A stretch of DNA of 64,000 nucleotides from Candidatus Zixiibacteriota bacterium (GTDB lineage Bacteria; Zixibacteria; MSB-5A5; GN15; FEB-12), in the NCBI GenBank assembly GCA_024280215.1, contig JAJRQO010000027.1, forward strand, positions 24,104 through 88,103, given 5' to 3'. Shown here in pieces: positions 8,326 through 15,949 of the stretch. Below the pieces are notes generated by a model, which was not told where the DNA came from, made no database searches, and worked only from the letters and a program-made list of their open reading frames with translations. Position 1 is the first letter of the stretch. The number at the start of each line of letters is the position of its first letter. The position numbers and the translations under genes were made by a program.

Positions 8326-9318
8326 ATGAACATATTAACAAAAATTAAAGATAGAGCAAAAACAGTCAAACGGCGAGTTGTCCTTCCTGAAGGTACCGAA
8401 CCTCGTATGATTCAAGCTGCTAAAAAAATTATTTTTGAAGAAATAGCTGATGTCACCCTCATTGGTGATACCAAAGAAATCGAGACGCTTGCAAAAGAGT
8501 ATAATCTAAATCTTGCAAAAGTTGAAGTTATCAACCCGACCCACTCACCTGACTTCAATCAATATATAGAAGATTTTATGGAAATCCGAAAGCATAAGAA
8601 CTTATCTCTTGAGTCAGCACAAGCGACAATCGCCCAGCCTCTCTTTTTTGGTGCGATGTTAGTTCGTCATGATAAAGCAGATGCCTCGGTTGCGGGAGCT
8701 TTGAACACTACAGGTAATGTGATGCGGGCTGCTATTTCTGTCTTGGGACTCAAAGAAGGAATAAATACTGTCTCAAGTTGTTTCATGATGACTCTTCCGA
8801 AATATCGTGATGAGCATGATAAGGTTTTTCTCTATGCTGATGGTGCGGTCATGCCAAACCCAACTGCTGAACAACTTGTCTCGATTGCTGCTTCTACAGC
8901 AGATACGATGAAAAATTTACTTGGCATGGAACCAAAGATTGCCTTCTTGTCATTTTCAACCAAAGGTTCTGCCTCTCATCCTGATGTCGACAAAGTAGTC
9001 AAAGCAGTCGAAATGTTTAAAAAAGAATATCCAGATATTATTGCTGATGGAGAGTTCCAGCTTGATGCTGCAATTGTTCCAGAAGTAGCACAATCAAAAG
9101 CACCTGATTCTTTGCTTGCAGGTGATGCCAATATTTTGATATTTCCTGATTTAGATGCGGGAAATATCGGTTACAAATTAACTCAAAGACTTGCCAACGC
9201 CACAGCAACAGGACCAATTATTCAGGGACTCTCAAAACCTGCTAATGATTTATCTCGTGGTTGCTCTGTGAATGACATTGTTGACGTTACAGCGATTGCT
9301 GTTTTGATGAAAGGATAA
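8326..9318 (+). CDS. pta: Phosphate acetyltransferase (short, catalytic-domain form)
   Basis: Interconverts acetyl-CoA and acetyl phosphate. About 330 residues, matching the PTA_PTB catalytic domain alone without the N-terminal DRTGG/P-loop regulatory part of E. coli Pta. Family stretches seen include RVVLPEGTEPRMIQAA at the N-terminus, DASVAGALNTTGNVMRAA, FLSFSTKGSASHPDVDKV, DGEFQLDAAIVPEVA and NILIFPDLDAGNIGYKLTQR near the end. I place the start at ATG 8326 because GGAG lies six bases before it; a TTG at 8314 in the same frame overlaps that ribosome site. The substrate could be another short acyl-CoA (phosphate butyryltransferase is a relative), but these motifs favour acetyl. No acetate kinase gene is in the window. 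Confidence 0.88.
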   Translation: MNILTKIKDRAKTVKRRVVLPEGTEPRMIQAAKKIIFEEIADVTLIGDTKEIETLAKEYNLNLAKVEVINPTHSPDFNQYIEDFMEIRKHKNLSLESAQATIAQPLFFGAMLVRHDKADASVAGALNTTGNVMRAAISVLGLKEGINTVSSCFMMTLPKYRDEHDKVFLYADGAVMPNPTAEQLVSIAASTADTMKNLLGMEPKIAFLSFSTKGSASHPDVDKVVKAVEMFKKEYPDIIADGEFQLDAAIVPEVAQSKAPDSLLAGDANILIFPDLDAGNIGYKLTQRLANATATGPIIQGLSKPANDLSRGCSVNDIVDVTAIAVLMKG

Positions 9319-9321
9319 CTG

Positions 9322-10542
9322 ATGAGTATCTCTCAATTAGCACGTGAAATAAAAGAATCCCCGACACTCGTCTTTAACGAAAAAGCTCGTATATTAAAAG
9401 ATCGTGGTGAACCAGTGATTCATCTTGGTTCAGGTGAACCAAAAAGCAAAACTCCTTTGGATGCGATTCTCCATTGTACTGCAACGTTAAAAACTGCCAA
9501 TATCCATTACACTGCCACCGAAGGAATCCCTCCATTACTCAAAGCTATTTGTCGATACACTGAAGAGCATTACGATAAAACAATTATGCCCGAAAATATA
9601 TTGGTCTCATCAGGTGGTGCCAAACAAGCAATTTTTAATTTGATGATGTCGATAATCGACCCACAAGATGAAGTAATTATTTTGGCTCCATATTGGGTAA
9701 GTTATACAGAAATTGTAAAGATGGTGCATGGAATTCCAGTCATTGTTACTCCTGAAGACGGTCGTTTTGAACCACGAATTGAAGATATTATAAAATCGGT
9801 AAGTTCTTACACAAAAGCAATCATGGTCAATTCACCTAACAATCCATCAGGGTGCATTTACTCAGACGATTTGATAGGTCAGCTCGTAGAGTTTTGTGAA
9901 AGCAAAGGAATCTACCTCATAATGGATGATATATATCATCAATTGTACTTTGGATTCCATAAACCTGTCTCTGTTTATAAATTTACAGATAAAAGCGTTG
10001 ACAATTCAAAAATAATCGTTATAAATGGTATCTCGAAAGCATACGCCATGACCGGCTTTAGAATCGGTTGGGCGATAGCAAATCGAGATGTAACACAGGC
10101 AATGAGAAATGTCTCAGCTCAAAACACATCATGTCCCTCGGTTGTTTTACAATCAGCTGCGGTTGGTGCCTTAAATGGTATCCAAAGTGGTGTAGAGTCT
10201 TTGCGTCTCACGCTTGAAAATAATAAGAACATCATGATGAGAGAACTTCGAGCTTTTTCTGGTGTTAAAGTAACGGAACCTCAAGGTACATTTTATTGTC
10301 TCCCTGACTTTTCTGCCTACAATACTTCTTCGGCTGAGCTATCAAAATATCTTTTAGAAAAAGCGTTGGTAGTAACAGTTCCAGGTGGTGAGTTTGGTTT
10401 TGAAGGTCATCTGAGATTGAGTTATTGTGGTTCAGTAAGTGAAATGATTGAAGGTATCGATAGAATAAAATGGGCTTTAGATGAAAATTCACCAAATGAA
10501 ATTTATATTGGAGAGCGTAAAATGAGAAGGAATTGGAAATGA
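9322..10542 (+). CDS. PLP-dependent aminotransferase, class I/II (aspartate aminotransferase type)
   Basis: A 406-residue fold-type I aminotransferase, cytoplasmic. Seen: GSGEPKSKTP at the substrate arm, SSGGAKQAIFN near the phosphate-binding region, NSPNNPSG, the cofactor Asp in MDDIYHQLYF, and the Schiff-base lysine in SKAYAMTGFRIGW near residue 238. This is the subgroup Ib pattern of bacterial aspartate/prephenate aminotransferases. It starts three bases after pta and overlaps pckA by four bases (ATGA), so it is part of the same operon; making oxaloacetate from aspartate for PckA would fit, but that is inference. Confidence 0.85.
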   Translation: MSISQLAREIKESPTLVFNEKARILKDRGEPVIHLGSGEPKSKTPLDAILHCTATLKTANIHYTATEGIPPLLKAICRYTEEHYDKTIMPENILVSSGGAKQAIFNLMMSIIDPQDEVIILAPYWVSYTEIVKMVHGIPVIVTPEDGRFEPRIEDIIKSVSSYTKAIMVNSPNNPSGCIYSDDLIGQLVEFCESKGIYLIMDDIYHQLYFGFHKPVSVYKFTDKSVDNSKIIVINGISKAYAMTGFRIGWAIANRDVTQAMRNVSAQNTSCPSVVLQSAAVGALNGIQSGVESLRLTLENNKNIMMRELRAFSGVKVTEPQGTFYCLPDFSAYNTSSAELSKYLLEKALVVTVPGGEFGFEGHLRLSYCGSVSEMIEGIDRIKWALDENSPNEIYIGERKMRRNWK

Positions 10543-12197
10543 GTAATGACATTTTAAATGTTAAAACACCCGCATTAAGCCATGCTGATGCGTTAAAAAG
10601 TGAATATGGTCTGGACAATATCGGACTGAGAAACTTAAACAATGTTTATTGGAATTTATCTCCTGAAGCTTTATATGAAGAAGCTATTTTCAGAAGTGAA
10701 GGTAAAATTTCTCACAAAGGTGCATTTGTCGTCGACACTGGCGCACATACTGCTCGTTCAGCAAAAGATAAATTTATTGTCAAAGCATCACCATCTGATG
10801 AAAAAATTGACTGGAACCCAGGTAACCGTCCAATGTCTCCTGAAAAATTTAATGCAGTCTATCAAAGATTGCTCGGATTTATACAAGGGCGCGATCTGTT
10901 TGTGCAAGATTGTTATGCTGGTGCTGATCCTACTTACCGTATGCCTGTTCGTATCATTACTGAATATGCATGGCATTCACAATTTGCTCGTAACATGTTT
11001 ATCCAACCAGAAACTATCGATGAACTCGGTAAATTTATTCCTGACTTCACGGTTATGTCTATCCCATCGTTTAAAGGAATGCCAGAAATTGACGGTATAA
11101 ATTCTGAAACATTTATTCTTCTAAACTTTGAAGAAAAAATTTGCATCATTGGTAATACTGGTTATGCTGGAGAAATTAAAAAATCTGTTTTCACTGTATT
11201 AAATTATCTTCTTCCATTACAAGGCGTCTTGAGTATGCATTGTTCAGCGAATGTTGGAGACCATGATGACTCCGCATTGTTCTTTGGACTTTCTGGTACT
11301 GGCAAAACAACTCTTTCAGCTGACCCTACTCGTAGCCTTATTGGCGATGATGAACATGGTTGGTCTGATAAAGGTGTTTTCAATTTTGAAGGTGGCTGTT
11401 ATGCCAAAGTTATTAATCTCTCCCCTACTGCGGAACCTGAAATTTATGCGACCACAGAAATGTTTGGTACTATTTTAGAAAATGTTGTCTATGACCCTAA
11501 GACCCGCCTTATTGATTTAGATGATGACTCTATGACTGAAAATACTCGTGCCGCTTATGACATAGCTGGCATTTCAAATTCTCTTCCCGAGAAAATGGCT
11601 GGTCATCCGAAAAATGTTATCATGCTTACTTGTGACGCATCTGGTGTCATGCCTCCAATTGCAAGACTTACGCCAGCACAAGCAATGTATCACTTCATTT
11701 CTGGGTACACATCCAAAGTTGGTGGAACAGAAGTTGGCTTAAGTAAAGACCCTGAATCAACATTTTCAGCATGTTTTGGTGCCCCATTTATGGTTCATCA
11801 TCCATCGAAGTATGCCAAAATGCTCAAAGAGAATATTATAAAACATAATGCCACTTGTTGGATAGTGAACACAGGTTGGACTGGTGGATCTTATGGTGTT
11901 GGTAAACGTATGTCAATCAAGTATACCAGAGCATTGTTAAATGCTGCTCTCGAAGGTAAACTTGCTGATGTCAAATACTACACCGACCCTATCTTCGGAT
12001 TTGAAGTCCCTACACATTGTGAAGGTGTTCCTGATGAAGTACTAAGACCATCCGATACTTGGGGTGACAAAAAAGCATTCGAAGAAAAGTATCGCACTTT
12101 GGCTTCTCTCTTTATTGATAACTTCAAGAAATTTGCTGAAGGTTCTCCTCAGGAAGTTCTCGATGCGGGACCAAACAAAGATGCTAAATTAGATTGA
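10539..12197 (+). CDS. pckA: Phosphoenolpyruvate carboxykinase (ATP)
   Basis: Converts oxaloacetate and ATP to phosphoenolpyruvate, ADP and CO2, the committed gluconeogenic step. About 552 residues. The P-loop GLSGTGKTTLSADP lies near 250-263, the metal-binding GDDEHGW and FNFEGGCYAK follow, then LTPAQAMYHFISGYTSK and NTGWTGGSYGVGKRM. All are typical of the ATP-dependent class rather than the GTP class. The start is ATG 10539, overlapping the aminotransferase stop; a TTG six bases earlier in frame is less likely. A strong terminator follows. The distant Crp/Fnr-type site suggests control by carbon or redox state. Confidence 0.95.
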   Translation: MSNDILNVKTPALSHADALKSEYGLDNIGLRNLNNVYWNLSPEALYEEAIFRSEGKISHKGAFVVDTGAHTARSAKDKFIVKASPSDEKIDWNPGNRPMSPEKFNAVYQRLLGFIQGRDLFVQDCYAGADPTYRMPVRIITEYAWHSQFARNMFIQPETIDELGKFIPDFTVMSIPSFKGMPEIDGINSETFILLNFEEKICIIGNTGYAGEIKKSVFTVLNYLLPLQGVLSMHCSANVGDHDDSALFFGLSGTGKTTLSADPTRSLIGDDEHGWSDKGVFNFEGGCYAKVINLSPTAEPEIYATTEMFGTILENVVYDPKTRLIDLDDDSMTENTRAAYDIAGISNSLPEKMAGHPKNVIMLTCDASGVMPPIARLTPAQAMYHFISGYTSKVGGTEVGLSKDPESTFSACFGAPFMVHHPSKYAKMLKENIIKHNATCWIVNTGWTGGSYGVGKRMSIKYTRALLNAALEGKLADVKYYTDPIFGFEVPTHCEGVPDEVLRPSDTWGDKKAFEEKYRTLASLFIDNFKKFAEGSPQEVLDAGPNKDAKLD

Positions 12198-12221
12198 TAA
12201 GTTTTTCTGAATGATAAATGG

Positions 12222-12247
12222 AAAGCAGAGCTTGCGGGCTCTGCTTT
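12222..12247 (+). terminator. Rho-independent terminator of the prfB-pckA operon
   Basis: Perfect 10-base stem AAAGCAGAGC / GCTCTGCTTT with loop TTGCGG, continuing into a run of eight T. Confidence 0.9.
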
Positions 12248-12263
12248 TTTTTGTGGAATTTTA

Positions 12264-12291
12264 AAAGGGTTCAATAATAATTGAACCCTTT
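12264..12291. terminator. Second hairpin, probably a bidirectional terminator
   Basis: Perfect 12-base stem AAAGGGTTCAAT / ATTGAACCCTTT with loop AATA, A-rich on the left and T-rich on the right. It lies between the converging pckA and small leftward gene, so it may stop both. Confidence 0.65.
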
Positions 12292-12336
12292 AAATTTTAT
12301 AGACACCTTTATACTTCTAACTAAACAAAATATTAA

Positions 12337-12519
12337 TCAATTGATACTTTGATTGGCATCACTTGATTTTTTAGTAAGGACAAGTGAATAATTACCTTGT
12401 AGGATTTTACCCACTACGGTTGTAAACTTTGAAGCATTGAGCATTTGCAGGCTATAGGCATGCCAACTTTGCTTTTCGCCTATTGGAGCAAATTTTTCTT
12501 CTTCTTTGCGTTTTGGCAT
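12337..12519 (-). CDS. Small hypothetical protein (60 residues)
   Basis: Not recognised. A charged N-terminus (MPKRKEEEK), a central part with SWHAYSLQMLNASKF and a C-terminal KILQGNYSLVLTKK. The start is supported by GGGAGA about nine bases before the ATG, and the gene ends next to a hairpin able to terminate leftward transcription. No membrane segment or known motif is visible. A 239-base gap separates it from the next leftward gene upstream. Real but functionally blank. Confidence 0.5.
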   Translation of the reverse strand: MPKRKEEEKFAPIGEKQSWHAYSLQMLNASKFTTVVGKILQGNYSLVLTKKSSDANQSIN

Positions 12520-12758
12520 AATTTAAATCTCCCTATATAAAGTTCATCCCCCCATCAAGAGAAGTTTGTCTTTAATACAAAATTATATATGACAGTGATG
12601 AAACTTTGGGTAACTCAAATCGTAATGGACTACCACCTCCTAAAATAAAATAACAGAATAAGCCAAAGACCCCATCACAGGACTTTGAGTTATTATTTTG
12701 TTTTACTGTTTAGCGTGTTGTAGTTCGTTTGTCTACAAGAGAGTTTTTTGACATACAC

Positions 12759-13076
12759 CTAATTGGCAATTATTTTGTGTAACTTTTTGATAGCACGGTG
12801 TTTATAAATATTAACCACCTGCTGAGTAACACCCAATATTTGGGCTATTTCTCGTTCAGTTTTACCGATAAGATAAAATTCGATAACCTCTTTTTGACGT
12901 TTGGAAAGAGACCGTTTTATATGCCATTTCAACTTTGAACGAAATTTATCAAGGGAAGTCATATTTTTTAGCTGTTCTGAATTGCGATGATAGGCAGAAC
13001 TATCATCTGAAAATGATTCCAAAAAAAGTTTATCAACTCTCACTTCAGCATATTGATATTCTTTTCTTTTATTCAT
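12759..13076 (-). CDS. Small sigma-70 region 4-like helix-turn-helix protein
   Basis: 105 residues. The C-terminal half, LSKRQKEVIEFYLIGKTERE followed by IAQILGVTQQVVNIYKHRA, is a sigma region 4 / LuxR-like helix-turn-helix. There is no region 2, so it is not a complete sigma factor. The N-terminal half is short and carries acidic and Ser-rich parts. Such proteins may bind DNA as small regulators, like region 4-only phage or sporulation regulators. The coiled-coil membrane protein gene lies immediately upstream (17-base gap), suggesting co-transcription. Function is inferred only from the fold. Confidence 0.6.
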   Translation of the reverse strand: MNKRKEYQYAEVRVDKLFLESFSDDSSAYHRNSEQLKNMTSLDKFRSKLKWHIKRSLSKRQKEVIEFYLIGKTEREIAQILGVTQQVVNIYKHRAIKKLHKIIAN

Positions 13077-13093
13077 AGGTGCGATATCTTCTG

Positions 13094-13642
13094 TTAGTAA
13101 TTTAGTTTATACTCTTTACGAATTTTTGATAACTGAGACAATGTTATGGAAAACTTTGATGCGGTCTCTTCTCTTATCTCACTCATTGCTATTTTTTGTT
13201 CATAAGTAGAAAGGTCGGTAGGTAAGTCAGTATACCTTTTTTTATAGTAGCGATACACTTTTTCATGCTGTGAGAGTTGTTTTGGTTTAGTCTTTTTCTT
13301 CGTGACTGTTTGATTTTTTTGAACTGGTCGTTTACTTAGCTTAGTAATTTTTGCTGATTGATTATCAATTATGTTTTCAAGTGAGTCAAGTTGGCTTTCA
13401 TATCCTTCTTTTTGTGCTGTTATGGAGTTGCTAAATGATTTTTCGTTGGACGCTAAAAGAGTCCCAATTGAATCAATCGAACTTTCAAAGGTCTTGGCTT
13501 CAAGTTTGTTTTCATCAACAAATTCAGATTTTGCTTTTTCAAACAACTCTTCTTGTTTGGTATGGTCAAAAGATGTTTTCACATAACTTAAGCCTGCTAA
13601 GACGATGAGCAACACAAATGCGATAAGTATTTTTCTAAACAT
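13094..13642 (-). CDS. Membrane-anchored coiled-coil protein, unknown function
   Basis: 182 residues: one N-terminal hydrophobic helix (about 5-20, LIAFVLLIVLAGL), then a charged helical region (about 30-105) with heptad-like spacing suggesting a coiled coil, a Lys-rich linker (about 107-125) and a C-terminal basic domain with RYYKKRYTDL and SEIREETASKFSITLSQLSKIRK, which looks like a small helix-turn-helix-like module. Probably anchored in the inner membrane; the side is not certain. It is upstream of and likely in an operon with the region 4-like regulator. I do not recognise the family. Confidence 0.5.
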   Translation of the reverse strand: MFRKILIAFVLLIVLAGLSYVKTSFDHTKQEELFEKAKSEFVDENKLEAKTFESSIDSIGTLLASNEKSFSNSITAQKEGYESQLDSLENIIDNQSAKITKLSKRPVQKNQTVTKKKTKPKQLSQHEKVYRYYKKRYTDLPTDLSTYEQKIAMSEIREETASKFSITLSQLSKIRKEYKLNY

Positions 13643-13798
13643 TATTTATTCTCCAATATTCAAAAAAAATAATATCGTACTTCGCCCCAAAAAACAAGTT
13701 TTAACATTTTAAATTAATTAGAGAAGCATAGATTGTGTGTGATATTGAAGTAACACAAGGACTTAGCAGTCAGAGAGGCAAAAAAGGATATAAATTAA

Positions 13799-14836
13799 TT
13801 AGATACTTTGTTCGGCTGTTTCTTCAAGCTCTTTGAGAGATAAATGCTCTTTTTTGAGGTAATAAAAGCCCATCAAAGTAATCACAACATACTGGGTGGC
13901 ATGAAGAACCAAAGCACATGCCACTGCCTTTTCCCCCAAAATACCATAAAGTCCTAAGGATAAAATCACTCCTTTATGATAGACTCCAATAAATCCAGGC
14001 GATGACGGTGCCATGATAAGTATAGATACGACAACAAGCAACACAAACGAGGCTTCAAATTGAATATCAAAACCAAATGCTAAAAAGACAAAGTAATTAG
14101 AGGCTCCCATCAGGAGCCAAAGGAGAATCGTTTGCAGTCCAACGGAAAAAACAGTTTTTATATTTTTGAAGAATTTGAGTCCATCAGCAAATTTTTCAAC
14201 AATCGACGTGACCTTTCCTGTAATTTTTTTAGGCAAGAAGAAAAGATACTTGGTCATAATCTGTCCGACACGTTCTGGTTTGTGTGCGATAATAAGCATA
14301 CTGAAAATACCAATCAAAGCGACAGAAATCGCCAATTGGGCCCCTTTAATAATCAAAGGACCATACACGTCATCTGTCTCTAAAATTAATTGCAAATTTT
14401 CAGAAAACAAAAGTATCGATCCGAAAATTAAAAGCAGTGCCACCAAATCAAACACCATCCGCTCAACAAATATTGTCGCAAGCGATGCTGACTTCGAAAT
14501 TTCTTTATCCTGTGCCGACAATGAATATGCACGAACAAATTCACCAAGACGAGCAGGCAAGACATTGTTTGCCATAAAACCTATACTTGTGCTGGCTAAT
14601 ATTTTCTCAAACTTAACTTCTTTAATTGGATTGAGCATAAACTTCCAGCGAAATGCTCTCTGGTACATCGCAAAAACAATTAAGCCAATATTTGGAAGTA
14701 GCCAAAAATAATTGGCTTTTTCTAAGGCAGTAACAAGTTTATCATATTCAATCTTGTCGAAAACATTATATATTAAATACCCCGAGATAAGAATCCCAAT
14801 AGACAAATACAGAAGTTTTTTACTTTTCGGTGTCAT
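13799..14836 (-). CDS. Flippase-like membrane protein (LPG synthase transmembrane domain, UPF0104)
   Basis: 345 residues with about eight to nine hydrophobic segments. Family features include NVLPARLGEFVRAY near 91-104 and SSPGFIGVYHKGVILSLGLYG near 280-300, both typical of the lysylphosphatidylglycerol synthase transmembrane/AglD2-like family. Members move or modify lipid-linked substrates, but many in glycan loci have no proven activity. It begins directly after the GT4 stop and follows a DUF2723 glycosyltransferase, so a role in lipid-linked sugar handling is likely. No lysyl-transferase domain is present. Confidence 0.75.
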   Translation of the reverse strand: MTPKSKKLLYLSIGILISGYLIYNVFDKIEYDKLVTALEKANYFWLLPNIGLIVFAMYQRAFRWKFMLNPIKEVKFEKILASTSIGFMANNVLPARLGEFVRAYSLSAQDKEISKSASLATIFVERMVFDLVALLLIFGSILLFSENLQLILETDDVYGPLIIKGAQLAISVALIGIFSMLIIAHKPERVGQIMTKYLFFLPKKITGKVTSIVEKFADGLKFFKNIKTVFSVGLQTILLWLLMGASNYFVFLAFGFDIQFEASFVLLVVVSILIMAPSSPGFIGVYHKGVILSLGLYGILGEKAVACALVLHATQYVVITLMGFYYLKKEHLSLKELEETAEQSI

Positions 14837-15949
14837 TTAATTTTCTTCTACAATTTTAATAATGAGAGACTCAAACTTCTTTGCTGCAGAATCCCAATTG
14901 AATTTTTCTGCCCATTCCAAACCATTTTTTTCAAGATATTTGCGTTTATTATCATCAGTAAGAATCATCATAAGTTTTTCCGCAAGCTCTGCTATATTGC
15001 CATACTCATAAAGAAAGCCTGTTTTGCCGTCCTGTACCGAGTCACGTAACCCAGGAGAATTCGCCGCAACAACAGTTGTTCCGACAGAATTCGCTTCTAT
15101 ATTTGTCAGCCCCCATCCTTCTTTTAAAGATGGCAAGACAGCGACATGTGACTTTCTGAGACGTTCGACTTTTTCATCGCTTGAAACAAACCCAGTAAAT
15201 AAAACCGAATCATCCAACTTCAACACCGTCGTGAGTTTTTTGAGTTCATCAACATAATCACCATCACCAACAATTGCCAATGTCGCATCGGGCAGTTTTG
15301 TTTTAACAATTTTGAATGCCTCTATCAGATGTTGAACTGATTTATATTTTTTTATACGCCCTAAATACAACACCGATGGATGGTCATATTTTAGTACCGA
15401 AGCATCATGAGCGTACAACTCACGATTGATTCCACAATGAATTATTGAAACATCTTTTTGGGGAACACCTCGCTCATACATATCTTCCGCAGTAGATTCA
15501 GAAATAACATTATAGTGTTTTCCTTTATAGACTGAGACCAACGGTTTTTCTGCTAAATAAATATAGGTTCCTAAAATAAAGTTTATCTCATGAAAAACTG
15601 TCGTTGCAAAAAGATGAGGAATGACAACTAAGGTTTTCAAATCTAAAAACCAAGGGGTATAAAATGGTATTTTATTTATGTCTTCAACTAAAATGTCGAA
15701 TTTTTCTTGCTTAACTAATTTTTTGAGATGTGAAGGAGCAATAAGATTAAAATTATACCGATTACCACGTCTGATAATTTTGACACCTTCGATAGTTTCC
15801 TCAGGGAGGCAATTTTCAAATCCTGAACAAAACAAAGTGACCTCATGTCCATACTGTACCAACCTCCTGAGAAGTTCTTCAAGATGCACTTCAGCCCCAC
15901 CACCGTATGGATTTTGTAAATCATTCCAATTAAGGGCGAGTATTTTCAT
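14837..15949 (-). CDS. Glycosyltransferase family 4
   Basis: A 370-residue GT-B enzyme. The N-terminal loop NPYGGGAEVHLEELLRRL, the mid VLYLGRIKKYKSVQHLIEAF and the E-x7-E donor motif EGWGLTNIE near 277-285 are all present, followed by the NSPGLRDSVQDGKTG loop typical of mannosyl- and glucosyltransferases of this family. It overlaps the end of the DUF2723 gene by four bases (ATGA) and abuts the flippase-like gene, so the three form one operon. Probable cytoplasmic sugar transfer onto a lipid carrier. Confidence 0.88.
   Translation of the reverse strand: MKILALNWNDLQNPYGGGAEVHLEELLRRLVQYGHEVTLFCSGFENCLPEETIEGVKIIRRGNRYNFNLIAPSHLKKLVKQEKFDILVEDINKIPFYTPWFLDLKTLVVIPHLFATTVFHEINFILGTYIYLAEKPLVSVYKGKHYNVISESTAEDMYERGVPQKDVSIIHCGINRELYAHDASVLKYDHPSVLYLGRIKKYKSVQHLIEAFKIVKTKLPDATLAIVGDGDYVDELKKLTTVLKLDDSVLFTGFVSSDEKVERLRKSHVAVLPSLKEGWGLTNIEANSVGTTVVAANSPGLRDSVQDGKTGFLYEYGNIAELAEKLMMILTDDNKRKYLEKNGLEWAEKFNWDSAAKKFESLIIKIVEEN

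Noticed and set aside
10265..10642. Leftward open frame of 125 codons across the aminotransferase/pckA joint
   Set aside because: Overlaps two well-supported genes and has no family features.
12598..12690. Possible small RNA from AACTCAAA / TTTGAGTT inverted words
   Set aside because: Arms are only eight bases, about 65 apart, with no terminator or promoter that stands out.
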